DNA of 64,000 nt from Thamnaconus septentrionalis (GCA_009823395.1 CM020509.1:9914001-9978000); one strand, 5' to 3'; shown: positions 14,646 to 28,800, counted from the stretch's first letter. Notes: generated by a model not told the origin, from the letters alone. Numbers and translations are program-made.

Positions 14646-15012
14646 ATCCATCCATCCATCCATTTTTGATACCAGCTTATTCCTGAGCTAATGGTCACAG
14701 GGGTCTGCTGGAGCCTCTCCCAGCTGTCATAGGGTGACAGGGTGTCCACCCTGGACAAGTCGGCAGTTCATCAAAGGGCCACATAGAACCAAAAAAAGAC
14801 AAACACCATTCGCACTCACATATACACACACACCTACAGACAATTTTGAGTTTCCAATTCACCTCAGATGCATGTTTTTGGAGTGTGAGAGGAAGCTGGA
14901 GAACCTGAAGAGAACCCACGCAGACACGGAGAACATACAAACTCCACACAGAAAGGTCCCAGGCCCAGAATCAAACCCACAACCTTCTTGGTCTGAGGCG
15001 GCAGCACCAACA
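14646..15012 (+). repeat. Fish interspersed repeat, catcc-headed family, copy 3
   Basis: Same landmarks as the copies near 3.2 and 4.4 kb, including 'catccatccatcc', 'gagcctctcccagctgtc', 'ccctggacaag', 'gagaacccacgcagacacgg' and 'catacaaactccacacag', and near its end 'aatcaaacccacaacc'. A tRNA-derived SINE abuts it on the right. Confidence 0.8.
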
Positions 15013-15021
15013 ACTGCATCG

Positions 15022-15184
15022 CTGTTTCACCCTGAAATTTGTCCACCGCATTTGACCCATCCCCTGAGGGAGTAGTGGGCAGCAGCGGTGCCATAGGTAG
15101 CCAATTGGTAGAACCCGGCCGGAGATCGAACCCACAACCTACCAGTCTCGGGGTGGACACTCTACCACTAGACCACTGAGCTGG
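15022..15184 (-). mobile_element. tRNA-derived SINE
   Basis: Read on the minus strand, the element opens with a tRNA-like head. It has an A-box-like block (gtggtctagtggtag, about 15161-15177) and a B-box-like block (gggttcgatctcc, about 15121-15133), as in RNA polymerase III promoters of tRNA SINEs. A body follows with 'gctgctgcccactactccct' and 'gatgggtcaaatgc', typical of a widespread fish SINE. It sits directly against the copy of the catcc-headed repeat at 14646-15012, so one may have inserted beside the other. Confidence 0.8.
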
Positions 15185-18100
15185 TATAAATAATAATCTT
15201 GGAGAAAATAATAATCACGCTGACCCCGTCAGAGAGGGAAAATCTGTGAGCTTGCCAAGTGTAAGATTTATCTGGAGTCCTTTTCCAAATGCCGGGATTA
15301 GAGTTTGAGGACCTCGCCGCCACAAATCTCTCCAACCAAACAGCGAGTGGGCAAGAACGAGGCCTTCTCTCGCCAAGGCAGCGGAGAGGCAGAAACATTG
15401 AGTTTGCAAAAGAGTTCACACGCGAGATTTTAATCGCCAAGAACAAGTGCCGGTGCTTCCCGCCGCTCAGAAACTCCGTGATGGATGGCGGCGCAGATAC
15501 CGACCCGGCGTGTGAAACGATGTCAAGACGACAAAACAATCATCCGACCGCTGCGTGGGGAAAAAAAAGCACCGCAAGCAGCTTGGGCGGTGCAGCGGGT
15601 GGAAGTGGAGCAGGTGTCGGCGTGGTGGAGGACAAGAGCAGCCGCCTGCGCTGTGATTAATGAAGCAGCAGTCGACTCATCTGGGCCCGTCGATCAATCC
15701 ACGACCGGCTTTACGTGCCGGATTTCACTGCCCACAAATATGCGAGACTAGTGCGCCCTTCTGCTCACGCTCGGAGCTGCAGTTGTTACCAAATGCGGGA
15801 GGCAAGAAGGGGGGGGTTTATTGATAGGTACCGCAACCAAGATGAAGAGTCGAGTCGAATGACAGCGACGCAGATGTTCGCCTGCGAGATTGAAGCATTT
15901 AGGGACGATATAAAAGCAGGTTGGTTAAATGTCCTATGCTATTCTGACTTTTTACACGCTGTACTTGTCATCCTAGAATCCAGTTGAACAGTCAGAAGTC
16001 TCTCGATCTACAGAAAACAGCACATTTAGCCCTCTGTTTGTGATATTCTACCAAAATGCTAATTTAGCTACCTGCTAAAACTCATACTTTGTTAAAACTA
16101 ATGAAGGGGACAGAAACAATAAACAATTACATCAGCTAAATATGATAGCTTTCAGGAAATGTTACAGTGAACTGTGCAACGCGGATCCGCTGGAGGTCGG
16201 GAGGGAAAAACTTAAATCAATTAAAGCAACATGAGGAATTTAAAACTTTAAATGACCGTGCCGTTATTAGCAGTTCCGTAAACCTTCCCTTTGTGATGTC
16301 GCAAGGTACACTAAACTTTGTTAAAGCAACTCTGGAGGGCATTCATCCAACCCTCTGAAACTTGAGGTTGCTTTGTTTTTCTCTACATTCTCAAATGAAG
16401 GCCACAAGCATTGTGCAGCAGGCTGTAAACGGAGGGTTGATACCTGCAAAGGTTTTTTGTTCTGTTTTGTTTTGTTTTGAGGGGGGCGGTGATTAATCGC
16501 GCAGGATTGCTCCACTGCGGCGAGTGCAATGAAAAAGAACAGAACTGAAAATGGATGCAATATGGGGACCTTTAAAACTGAGAATATTTGTGCATTAGCA
16601 GATTGCAGGGGCCACTCTGGGATTGTCTATCCAAAAAAAAAAGAAGAAAGGCTATTTAAAGTGATGACAGTAGCCGAGAGCAGGCTGAGCATCACTACAG
16701 TCCAGAAAAAAAAGCAGGGCAGTCCGAAGCCTCAGTGTTGGCCAACAGTTTGGAGCGGGAAAAAAAGATGGCAGGTGGTTCCGGCTTTAATGGACCGTTT
16801 CCCTGAAAACTGCCAACGTTAGCAGGGTCAGTGCTGATTTTCATCACGAAATTCCCTGCTCCTGTGCCATGGACCTCTTTGATGGATGGCAGCTGTCACC
16901 GTGTGACCCTCCCCACTGATGGCACATGCTTGAAATGCAGCTTTGTTGTTACGGCTTCATCCGCAATTTTTTTTTTTTTTCTTCCAGCATCCTAAATTGT
17001 TATGGCGGTACAACCGGGACCGCTCCAGCCTCTCTAGACTGAACTAGACTGAACTTTGCTGAGCCTCAGGTATTTATTGTTGAGGAAGTGTTGTGTATGT
17101 ATATATGTATATATAGGGTTTAGAGATGAAGGCTGTTTATGAGTCATACATCGATTTCCAGCAAGCGGCAAAGTTGAGGAAGAGGTTGACTTTCAAATTG
17201 TGTAATTTTTTACATTTGTTTTTTCTGAATGAAGCAGCATTGATGCAAGAAAAACGCTTCAACAACATGGACAGACTTGCACACTGTCACTGTTTTATAC
17301 CCACTGACTGGGTTTACATGCATGGTCTAGTACAATACTAGATTAAAGTTCTAATTTAAGAAGATAAATACATTTTTTTTTTTAAGTTAATTATCTGCTG
17401 TGCCTTCTTCATCTTCACAGCTGCTGGACTCTGAAGAATATAACCCGAAGAAACAACAACAAAAAAGTTGTTTTTTCTCGGGAGCTACAACTTCACTTTG
17501 CGCATGCACGGCTCAAGGCTGCGCGTGGGGGTTGGGGGGGTTGCCACCTGAGGCGGTGCTGTCAAAAATGATGCAATTAAAATCTGTTGATCTCTCCTGC
17601 GAGCGGCGTGAACAAGAAAGTGAGCCGATGGCTGATGTGGCTGTAAAAGTGGGCGAGCCGCCGCCGTGGTGTAAATATAGGCTGTTGCTCCGGGCTGCTC
17701 GTCAGGTGACACTCGCTCAGGTGACCTGCGGCCACGGCAGTATCTTTAGACAATGGTGTCACGACTCCGGATTCCAATCAGGGGCCTGTTAAAGACACTG
17801 GATCGCGCGCTGGGAATCTTTCCTGTGCCCCTACGTGACCCACTTGAAGTGCGTCATTTGAACAGCCTCGTGCTCTGCTTATTAAATGAGTGTATTTATT
17901 AAATATGGAAGGGTCAGGGAGGTTGAAGGTGGGTGTGTGTGTGTGTGGGGGGGGGCGGGGGGGGGCACTGAGACAAAGGAGCGATGAGAGGTCTGTGTGC
18001 GCCCGTGCGTTGAACAGTGTCTCGCACGTCCTCGCTGGCGTCTCTCTGCGCCCATGGCAGTGAAGACGTAATGGGTTTTTTTGTACGCCACTGGTTACAA

Positions 18101-18416
18101 CGTTCCAACCCCGCCACATGTGATGTGAGCAGAATCGGAGGATGCGGACGAGGAGAAATGCGCTCCAACAGGATGCCAGTGGCGTGCAGTGCGACTGCAC
18201 TGCCGCCGCGCCACTATCATCGCGTCCGAATCATTTCATATTTACATTATGTCTGCTTTCGTCGCAATGCAATTGAAAAGCCTTAAACGATCTTTGGGAA
18301 GGCGGAGGGAAGAAAATGAGCACAATAACCACACGCTGCGATTTATCCCCCGTCTGCGCTGGTTGCCATTGTTCCCAGTGTGAGGAAGCGCCGCGGTGAA
18401 TGGGAGAGGAGAGGGG

Positions 18417-18419
<3 letters not shown>

Positions 18420-18465
<46 letters not shown>
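18420..18465. repeat. GA dinucleotide microsatellite beside the fgf13 Y exon
   Basis: A GA run of about 23 units lying about 80 bases past the fgf13 donor site, within its first intron. Confidence 0.95.
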
Positions 18466-18467
<2 letters not shown>

Positions 18468-18554
18468 TGGTGGGCTCGGAGGAGAGAGAAAAAAAAAAAC
18501 AAATCATCCCCCTCCTGGTGTGTGAATCGGCGCGAGGCTCGGCGTCTCACTTAC

Positions 18555-18603
18555 CCTTGGAAGCATCCTTGTCTTCTTTGGGCTTCGCCACTTTTCCACT
18601 CAT
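18555..18603 (-). CDS. fgf13: fgf13 alternative first coding exon (Y type), partial gene
   Basis: On the minus strand this exon reads MSGKVAKPKEDKDASK plus one base, then a strong donor (gtaagtgag). It differs at only two positions from the N-terminus of the human FGF13 Y and VY isoforms (MSGKVTKPKEEKDASK), and the phase-1 end is what the shared second exon needs. FGF13 (FHF2) is an intracellular, non-secreted FGF homologue that binds voltage-gated sodium channels and microtubules; alternative first exons set its location and channel effects. The downstream shared exons were not found between 1 and 18554, so they should lie beyond the left edge. The S, U and V type first exons were also not recognised here. 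The neighbouring f9, mcf2 and atp11c support FGF13 over its paralogue FGF14. Confidence 0.88.
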
Positions 18604-18740
18604 AGATCCCAGTTTGGATGTGTAATTCCCGATTTAGACAAGATTGGAAATCCTTCTAATTGGCGGCCGCCCTCGGGGGAAATCCTCCGCAAAGGTTCCA
18701 GGTGCCGAGATAAGGGCTCTGTTGGACGGAGAGAGAAAAA

Positions 18741-18774
<34 letters not shown>

Positions 18775-19800
18775 TAAATGTTCAACACCACTTTGCCGTT
18801 GCGCGCAGCAAAACGCGGGGCCATTCCGTCCGCGAGCAGGCGGACCGTGGCGGCTAATGAGGAGGATGGAGGGAAGGATGGAGGGGGGGCGGGGGGGGGT
18901 GAGGGGTAGAGGTGTTTATCAATTGGATATCAATGGACGCGTCCATCCGGCCGTATAGCGGCTCCCGCGCGTGTCACAGACAAACGAGGCATTTTTGGGG
19001 GGGGCTGCTAGCGGCGAGAAGCAGCGGCGTGTCTGCGCGCTGAGGGGGAGGAGGAGGGGAGGATGCTGGGCAGGGGGGAACCCACCTTATCTCCTCCACG
19101 TTTCCCGCTACATCAATGCACATGGATGAAAGGAAACGCCGCCACCGTGAATCGCCTTGTGCGTTGCTCGCCGACCAACCCCAGCAAAAGGGGGAAAGAA
19201 TTAAAAATCAGCTACAAAAAAAAAAGAAAAATTCGCGACACGCGCTGCTGTTGACAAAGGAACAACACAACCCTGAGGAGGAGGAGGAGGAGGAGGAGGG
19301 GAAAATCAAGCGCAGCGCGTGTTTCTATCCGAGCGAAGATGAGGAGAATAGAAAAAATAAAAATTTAAAAGGGGGAAGGAGGAGAAAAAATAATGTAAAA
19401 TCTGGTCCGTCCTCTGTGTCAACAGCAGCCCGGGAGAGGAGCCATGAAATGCAGCTGCTGCGAGCAGGTTCCGCTGATTCTACTGACGAGCCGAGAATCA
19501 ACAGGATACACAACGTGAGAGGAGCTCGTTCCCCCGCGTCACCGCGCTCGTCTTCTTCCTCCCCCTCCCCCAGCCCCTCCTCCTCCTCCTCCTCCTCCCC
19601 CTCGGCTTCTTCTCTTTAGCGCGGCCACCGAGATGTTGCAGGATGAAGAGACTCCATCCGTCGGGTGCAAGGCAGAAGCGTGGCCGAGCGGTGCGTCGTC
19701 GAGGCGGGTGGCGACTAGCGGGGCTGCCGCTGGAGCTGCAGCTGGAGCTTCTGGCCGCTCACCATCTTGCTGTTGCCGCTCATTCACTTGCGTGTTTGTT
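18604..19800 (-). promoter_or_regulatory. GC-rich stretch upstream of the fgf13 Y exon (probable promoter and 5' leader)
   Basis: Upstream of the fgf13 Y exon on the minus strand the sequence becomes GC- and CpG-rich, with G-runs near 18880-18905 and 18990-19000, a GAG-rich stretch near 19277-19300 and a TCC-rich stretch near 19552-19605. This composition differs from the AT-rich flanks and is typical of a CpG-island promoter. A CA repeat (18741-18771) lies inside it. The promoter role is inferred from composition and position; no TATA box or start site can be pointed to. Confidence 0.4.
18741..18771. repeat. CA dinucleotide microsatellite
   Basis: About 15 AC units upstream of the fgf13 Y exon on the minus strand, possibly within its 5' leader or promoter. 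Confidence 0.93.
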
Positions 19801-22800
19801 TTTTTTTCTTCTTTGCACAGCAATGCGTCACACACCCCATGTACTGCCTGTGCATTTCTCCCCCCTTTATTCCTTTATTATGATCGTCCATGCTGGTCAC
19901 TTTGGCCGCAGGTCCACAAATAGCAGCATGGCGCTGAATTCTGGTGGCAAGATTATTGATTTGAACGGTTAAAATAGGGGCGACTTGCCCCCCCGAGTGG
20001 CACTGAACTGAGATGTTTTCCAGCAAAAGGTTGCGCAAAGATCCAACACGGTTACCTCACTTCACAGCCACTGCAACAGCCACCTCAACATAGGTCCATC
20101 ATGCTTGGATGTAGGGACAAACGTTTTTTTTTTTACCCTAATTTGTCATATTTTTAAGTGCTTCCTGTTCAGGAAAAAATCTCCAGGAGTGCAAATCAAA
20201 AGCGCGAAGTGTCAAAAATCACAAAAGTAAACAGCAAACAACGTATTGTTGGACACCTTGTCAGAAAATGTATGCGAGCTCACCTCTTTACTTAGAAAAT
20301 AAACTCCATACAGTTACTTGTTTTGACTAAGTTGCTTGTGTTCAAATCTTTAGGGACCAAATGAAGAGTTCTTACCTTAAAGACCAGCAAAGCTGAAGCC
20401 ACAAAGTCGCATGTCAACCTTCGGTTGGGCCCAGATTAAAGTGTCCGGCAGCTGACTGCTGAGTAGGCGCTTCTCCGAGCCAGGGAGCCAAAGTGTTTTG
20501 GCTCTGACTTCACCTCTGAGGTCTCCCGGAAAGTTTTAATTTTCAGGATTAATTTTTATCAGCCGTCATCCAGAATCTTCCTCCTCCTGTCGGCTTTCTG
20601 ACGCCCTTATGTCACATCTCTCAGCCTCTCGCAGGTCTTATAGCGCTCTGTGGCTCGTGGTGGGGGGGAAAGAAGACCTGTGGGCTGAGGGTTACAAGAT
20701 CTATATAGAGGCTATTTTTAGAAGAAACAAGACTCCTTTCTAACTTTCTTCACATGCTCAAATCATCCTGACACGTCCCAGGCAGCGCTTGTGTTTCACC
20801 ATGTCACTCTGTGACAATTTGTCCAATTACTGCGTCAAATTTGGCAACATTTGCATGTTTTTTTTTTATTCCAGACCTAACATGTTAAATTACCTCTGAA
20901 ATAAATAAAATGAAGAGATCTTTGGCCGATTCCATGTTCACTAAAAATGCGACCCTAAGTTGATTTTATTTCTTTTTTAGACATCAAATAATTTATCTGA
21001 TCAGAAAATAAAGACATTTAAAATAAATGTGAAATACAGAGTTGGAGTACAGATTTAAAAAAGGATCTAAATAAAATGTGCTACGTAACGCTTTTACACA
21101 CTTATTTACATCAACAGCAATTGGTTGAATCCCAATTGGTTGACATAAAGGAATGAAAGCCGCTGGGTCAGGCCTGCAAGTTGCTTTCAAATGGAAAACA
21201 AAGTACACAGGTGCATTCCTTTTCTTACCATTTTAAGGTGCGACTGCGTTTTAGCATTCATTGACAGGCAGAGGATTATTGTTTATGATAGTGACGTCCA
21301 AGTAACGGCTGCTAATCGATACGGGATGACCCATCGGCTTAGGGGTCGAAGAGGTCACGACTGGGAGGGACCATATGTCTTCATCAATAACCCAGTCGGG
21401 CATCATCACACACATGCACGCACGCACGCACGGACACAAACACGCAGGCGGCGGATATTTGCCTTTGAGTGTAAAGAGTCCGCAGTGGAAACGCTGAGTT
21501 TCCTCCGCTGCAGCCTTTTCATCTTCACACGAGGGAAATGTTTGCACGTCGTCATCACATCCCAAAAGGTGCTGACGAGTTCCCGCCGCGCGTGTTACGT
21601 CACCAGCTATTATGCAGCGGCGTGGGCTCGCGCCGTGACTCACGTCAGCGGGGCTTTTTCATGTTGCATGCATGTTGGAGAGAGATAAATAAAGAGCCGC
21701 TCACGCCAACGGCGACTTGTTTTCCATCTGCCTCCACGCCCCACGGCTCCCTCTGACCTTTCCCTAAGCGGCCGCGGCCAGCGCCGTCCTCCGCCCGAGT
21801 CGAGCTGGAGGCCAGACGCCCCGCGGCCTGATGCCGTCCGCACAAAGGAACTCCTGACTCACGCCCTGTCACCTCTGATGCCACATCACTGACCCTGAAT
21901 CATTTGTGTTTTCCTGCTGATTTGCAGGATTTCTGCATCATCTGCTTTGAGCGCACGTTGCACGTTGGCATGCGTGTTTTTGCCAGCTCAGCAGCCTGAG
22001 CCGTTGTTAGTTGTTGTTTGCCGCAACTTGCGTCGTGAATGTTGGGCTAATACATCAAACTAACTCAATTGTCAACTGCTGTGACTCCGGCATTTGTAAA
22101 GCATGAATTGTGGCAAGTCTGTCTTAATTCAACCTGATCGTCACAACGTATGAATTATTGCAAGGCTCAAGTGGAGGAAGCGTTGCGGCTTTGTAATAAT
22201 TCATTCTGGTTCCATCATGGTTGGGGTTGGATGTGTGGAAAATCACAGACTTTGGTTTTAATACAGATATCTCTGAATGAAAAAAATATATTATTATTAT
22301 TAATAATAGTAGTATTAGTAGTAGTATCAGTTTTGTGCATTTTTTTTGTCTTGCACACTCATCAGACCTTGGATGGAGGTCTTGATTTCCAGATTTCGCC
22401 ACTCAGCAGAACTACTGTTTAATATTTTAAAGTAGTTTATGAGCAGTCTTTTGTTCTGTCACTCCAAATGCTGTGTTTTTTCCAGTATCTGGTAAAATAT
22501 TCAAAGGCCCAGTATGTAGCATTCAGCAGACTCTAGCGGCAATAAGGAATACTGCAAAAAAGAAATACTTTTTATTTATCATCCATAGTATTTTGCCCAT
22601 TATGAAATCAGCCTAATCTGTCCAAGAAGCAAACTCCACACTCTATCACTCTGCCTCTATTACCTGTTAAACCTGTTGAAGAACCAGAGTGCAAGATTTG
22701 GTGTCACCTAGTGGTAAGAAAGCTTATTTTAAACAAATGAATGCCAATACATTTTCTCAATTACATTTCAGTATGAGCTAATAATTCCATGTAAGTGCTC

Positions 22801-25800
22801 CCCATTGGGTCTTTAAGGCCTTAAACTGTCTAAACATGGATAGAAAAAAAAAACCCAGCATCAACCACAATGATATAGATAATGATGCTGAGGTGCGTAT
22901 TAGGTATTTAAACAGACAGTCAAAGTTCAAAGTTGCCTTTGTCCACTTTGTTGTTTGGGCTGAATGTTGAATTAAACATTTGAAGTTTTGTATTTGCACA
23001 GAGTGAATGAAGAAATCTATTTTTGGTTCAGAAACCTATATTGTGTTAATAGTCTTTGGAAGTCACAGCCCATTTCTTCCGCTGAAAGTACATATTCATC
23101 ATGAAAGAGGATCAATTTCTAATCAGAGGTATAACAGCCACTCGCCACCATCAACACGCCGGCCCGACCAATGAATCAGCTGCATCGGATGATGGAGTAA
23201 AACGGGCGGCGTAGCAAAGGAGCTACTTGATTTGTAACTTTATCCAACTAGAAATCACTCAAGTTGAAATTTGTGGAGGAGCCAGTAATGGTTGCCAGGA
23301 GGGATCGGTCCCGAGGACGAGAAACGACTGTGCGGGAGAGGCAGTGAGTTTGTGTGTAATTAATGTTCCGTCATTTCGCAGCAGCGTCTCTGCTGTTCTG
23401 CCTCTGATTGTAGCCCTGGTGCAGTGCAGTGTCAGGCTGATAAGGCAATCAGTCTCGCTCAGTTACAGAGGTGCCGATCGCAGCTGATAAAAGCCGGAGG
23501 TCGAGGACTGAACACGGAGAATCCGTGTCTGCGTGTTGTGTAATATTCAGGGCAGTGGGGATGATCACCGCCGTCCTCTGTCTTACTGGCGGGATGCGCC
23601 AAACGTCGCATGAGTCAGAGCGCCGGGACACAGCCGCTCTTATCTGTGAACTGGAGCTTTGCAAATTGTGGATTGACTGACTAATATAGAACACAAAGGG
23701 ACAAGTCTTATAGCAAGACTCACCCCCAAAAAGGCTGCGTTTTGAGTCTGCATAAAATATATATGCACAAGTCATGGAGTCAGCATAGTTAAAGGTCCCG
23801 CATTATCCCATTTCCGGAGCACTCTTGCATAATGACAGTTAAAAAAAAAAAAACTGCGTCGATCTCCAGAAAACAATGGAATTAATCATTTTTAACCAGT
23901 TTTCAGGGGGAAAAATATCAGGTTTAAGCTTTCTGCTAAAACCAACATTATGTTTGACCGTCAAAAAACCACAGGAGGATGAAACAAAACTGGGTGTGGT
24001 TGAGTGGGGAGGCATCTGTGGCCCTTTGTGACATCACAATGCACATTTCCAGTCTCTAAGCACACACTTTCTGAACACTGGGGCAAGCTAAACTGGTAAA
24101 TCACAGGGAGGGGGCTTCAGGCTGGAGACAAATGTTGTCCTTAGGAAACACTGATAAAGGGGACTTTGCATAATATGGGACCTTTAAGGTCCAACCTCCT
24201 TAATGGTCACCATAAAAATATAGCGAGGCAACAAATGCAGCCTGTCAAGGCAGGAAATAAAAAAAATAGAGCCATGCATGTGTGCATGTTTATGCATTTC
24301 TGCAGGCTTGCCCATAAAAAATGATGGATTTCATCACGCGGCGTCTTGCAGGACTGCTGCACTTGCTCATTTTTCTCCGAGCCTCGCCGAGATCAGGTCC
24401 TCGCATCAGAGGGTCACAACGAGGTCGGCAAGTTATTTCAAAACTAAAGAGGTCAGGGTCCAAAGGTGTGACAGGACGTCGTATTTCTGTCACGTCCCGC
24501 TATAACGGAGCACATAATTGACTCGGCTGCTGCCCAGATTGCGTTTTTATATCACTGGCGTCACACACCCGGGGTGTATTTCAGAGGCGGGGACTGATGA
24601 TCTACATGTGTTTGGTGCAGCCGCCCGCCGCTGCTGGTGATGAAGACTTCATCAGCCCACCAGCAGGTGATTTATCAGCACCTGAAGCGTGCCAGGGTAT
24701 GTAAAGAGTACAGAGTTTGAAATGATTTATGGTCATGAAAAATTCATTTCTTCCTCGCCGGATTGAGCCCGTGTGGCTCTTTTTTTGCGAAAAAGTGATT
24801 TTTGACGTGCAGCGGGTGAAATCAGCAGCAGCTTCACTCTGTCCAGAAGGCACGGAAGTTCCAGTTTTTATTAACGGTGGCTGAGCATCCTGGAGCCAGC
24901 AGCGACTATTAGCTGTATCGCATCACGGCTCAACGATCGTGCTTTTAATTCTCGAAAAAAAAACTCGAACACAGCTCATGTCAGTAATGAAAAGAGGAAA
25001 ACGTGGTAAAATATTCATGCAAACTCAGGTGCTATGTCGTGATAGTTCATTTATCCCACAGCAAACGGGTTTGGAACGAGTAAACACCCTTGTGAAAACG
25101 ACGCTTTTGCAAATTTACAAATTACAGCCACACTAGCGTCAGCTGTTGCTTTGTTTATTGCATTAAAGGTCTGCGTTACGCAAAATTGCCGCAGAAATGA
25201 GAAAAGTCCATGCTGTGATTTATTTGTTTATTCCACACAAAAAAAATAGTGTTTTCTGGGAGGCTGAAAACAGAAGAATAAAGATGATGTTTCTGAAGAT
25301 TAGTCTTTTTTGAAAAATTTAGCCCAAAAATTTAAATTTGAAAATCAGCACAATATAGAAGCTCTTATGATGGGACACACTAGTTTTGAGAGTAAGTCAG
25401 TATCAAGGCGCACAGGTCTACGGCAGTCTTTTGATCAGGTCTTATGGTATAGATGGTGGTGTAACATTTTAAATGCCAGGCTATCATGTTTTGGTGTCAT
25501 TTCCAGTTCAGCCGCAACTGAGACTGCGAGTGGCGAGTTCAAACGTTGCCTTTTGCGCCACAAACAAAATACCAAGTCAGCTGCTGAAATGTCAGAGTGT
25601 TTTGCTTGGCGGGGACGCACGCAGGCAAGGCATGGGGGGACTGGGCGTGAACCGCCAGGCCTTCAAATTACGCAAGGCCGCTAATTACCAGAGCGAGACT
25701 CTTTCAAATATCACATTAATGTCAAGGACTTTATTAGGAGGGGGAGAGTGGAAGGGGTTTCCGGAGGTGAGGAGCGCCTCCAGGCGCCGCAGTGCTGCTT

Positions 25801-28800
25801 TTCACAGCTCACATCACAGCGGCCCCCTGAGGAGATGACTGCTCGCGCTCACTAGAGTGTCGTTAGAGGTGCCTGACGTCTCAAAGCTATCAGACAGGCA
25901 TCCCATTGATCTTTACAGTAAAGTTTCCGCTTTGAGATTTGTATCAGAGTCGGTGCCGGTCGATGACAGGCAGGGTGTGACGGCTGCATACAGGCTAAAT
26001 ACAGTCGTGTTCTGAAGCCCCAGAACAGGAATATACGATTTTTTTACTCGTCCCCCGCCACAGACACATTGCAGCTAATGACAACTGACTGGCTGGCATG
26101 TGACCAGAACACACGTCCAGTTTGAAAAAAAACAAGAGTGCTTATTCAACATGTCATGCAAGACGTACCACAAGACGGCCGACACGTTGAGCTCATGTTT
26201 GATTGAGCAAATTTATCTGAGACCTTGTCCTGCAGTCCCCAGGTGTAATGTGTGCGTCTAGACGATTTATACAGTTAAAAGTGGTTACAGTTTATACAGT
26301 TAAAAATAGCAGTTCACGTCTGATGTCTCCTATATTCTAAACAGCAATTATGATTGGAAAATCCTCAAATGTATAGCCCAAGGCTCTTAAAGGCCCTGTG
26401 TGTAAGATATAGCAGCACTTAATGGTCAAAAAGTGTATTGCAATGAGTCTGCAATGACTTTTCCTACATCGTACGCAACTCGTATAAACACTAACCAAAT
26501 AAACCACGAGTGCAGACTTGTGTGCAGTGTTACTAAGCAGAGAACAGAGTGAAACTTGTGAGCGCGGCAGACGTAGAGATACCTGATTTGTTTTCCTGCA
26601 GCCGTGAACGGATCAGCGAGGCCAACTTCTGTGTCTCCCAGCACTTCACCTGGGTAACAGTGAGGCAAGAAGACAAGTTGTAAACACAGAGGCCGGAACA
26701 CTCTGCAAAAACGCCTCATTTGCCTACGGCGCATTACGTAAGCGCACACAACCTGGCACGTGCTCCTAATCCAATTCTGCTCAGTCACTCTTCCGTTCCA
26801 TCAAGCACAGCACACAAGAAAAGCTGATGCCTGTAGCAGATCGGAGTTGAGTGTTTTGCACAAAGTTTCAGTTTAGGAGCCAGAATGTGAGAGACAGACT
26901 CAGACAGAAGGCAACGTAAGTGAAGGGTGAAAGTAGCTTTTTTTTTCTTTCTTTTTACAACAGTTGGCAGGCACACAATCAAGGATCCAAACCAGCAGGA
27001 CAAGGGTTTGCAAACTGATTGTCCTCATTTTCTGCCCGGGTCTCATCTTTTGCTTTCCTCACTGCGCAAAAATAATCCTCACTGAGCACCAGTGTGTTTT
27101 CATTTTCAAGGAACACACACACACACACACACACACACACCACGGTGTGGTAACTCTGTGGGTGGCAGCGGCTCATCTGTTGGCATTTACTGTATTAATA
27201 TGTGGACATTTGTGTGTGAGTTATATTTATGGCTCAGGCTGATTCTGTGCGTTTGTTTAATCGGTTCGCTGCGTGAAATTGATTTTGCTGTAATATGGAA
27301 GGGAACACACATCAATGGCCATAATGCGCCTGGTGGTATTTTGGAGGGTACAGTTGGAAACACATAGCTGCAGCCAACCTGCAGCAGTGCACCATTCGCA
27401 TGTTGACTGCTTTCAACCAGGGCTGATATTTTAGTGCTTCTATCTGCAAAATGTTGTTTTTTTTTCCTAATTGTGTATCTACCTGCTTGACAACAAAAAG
27501 TGTTTTTATGTTACTGGTTGTCAGTTTGACGTCCCAGATAAAACCCATTTTCAGGGCTTGTTTTTTTTACCACGGACTACAGTTGGATGATGAGACAGAA
27601 ATCCCACATGACAAAGCTGATTTAGATGTGCTGATTGGGGCTCAATGACCTTTGATCATGTGATCTTGTGCGTTGCAGGATGATTTGGTCAAGCTAGTAG
27701 CCAATAGCCAAAAACAAATCAACAAAAATCTTAGATGATTGATTCCTCTGCAATTAGGGTCATTCTTGAAACAAATTCACTAAACGGACGTATCTTGGGT
27801 GGATCCTCTGTTGGTTTGAGTGATTTGGAGGGAAAAGGAGGAAGTCAGGGCTTTCTATCAGTTCAGGAGGTGTGGCTGTGGAACTCAGCTCGTCATGGTA
27901 TCAGTGACCCTTTGTGACATCACAAAGGGATGATTTAGAGGAAGTGGCATTATTTTGCACAGATTTTCTGAAAACCGGAGCTCGCAAACGAACTCCAGGA
28001 CTGCGTATTCTCTGGTAGTGTAGCACATATTGTTGGTAACACTTTGGCAAAACTTGTTTCATAATAGGAAACCTTCCAGGTATGCAGCTCTGGGCAGACT
28101 TGAGTTATACCATCTATGTCTGCCATTGCTCTCTGTGCAAACGCTCTGGTCCTCAGAGTTCTCAGAGCAGATCTTCTCCTTTAGAACATAAACTCTCTGC
28201 AAATGGCGCGGCGTCTCCGGCGGAGGGCTGAGGTCCTGGTCGTCTGCACCCCGCGAGACACTGAGCGGCAACAATCGATAGCACTGAGCAAGCATCAGAG
28301 ACTTTATTATGTGCTATGCCCCGACTCGATCCTCCGCTGTAGTGACTAATCAAATTGGATCCGACACAGACTCCCCCAGCTGTGCCGCGCTGCCAAAGAC
28401 AGAGGGGAGATGGAGAAGTCAAGCAGATCCTGAGTGAATCAATAGTCCAGTCAAAGGCAATTTTACTCCCTTCCATCCATCGACGCGTCTGCGCTGCCTG
28501 CCTGACGCCGTCTCGTTAGCGTCAGCTCACAAGTCATCGCCTCGCCACTAATAGCTCAAACTACTGTTGCTTTTTTCCCTGCTCCAGAGAGGCCTGCATG
28601 CGTGGAAAGTGTGTCAGTGGCATCAGCGTCTGGGCAAGGCTTCAGAACAGACTCGCGTTGAGAAATATGACTCAACCAGCGCAGTTTAGTGTTTATATGC
28701 AACAATCAGACGAGACCATAAACGTTGCTTCCATAAATTAGAATGTTTGCCTCTGAAAACTGCAGGCATCAGATGACTTTAACGCATCCCAGTTGGGAGT

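Larger units (their letters stand above)
1..18554. other. Gene-poor stretch, probably fgf13 intron
   Basis: No exon could be supported here on either strand. If the fgf13 Y exon splices leftward, this is its first intron. It holds a CTGG repeat, a TG repeat, three copies of a catcc-headed fish interspersed repeat (near 3.2, 4.4 and 14.7 kb), a tRNA-derived SINE (15.0-15.2 kb) and a local direct repeat (5.8 and 6.5 kb). Stretches near 7650-8030, 12220-12800 and 13280-13570 are complex and repeat-free, as conserved enhancers of developmental genes often are, but conservation cannot be judged from one sequence. Confidence 0.55.

Noticed and set aside
19116..19619. Plus-strand open frame of 167 codons with Glu and Ser runs
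   Set aside because: The runs come from GAG and TCC repeats in the GC-rich stretch upstream of fgf13; no recognisable protein family.
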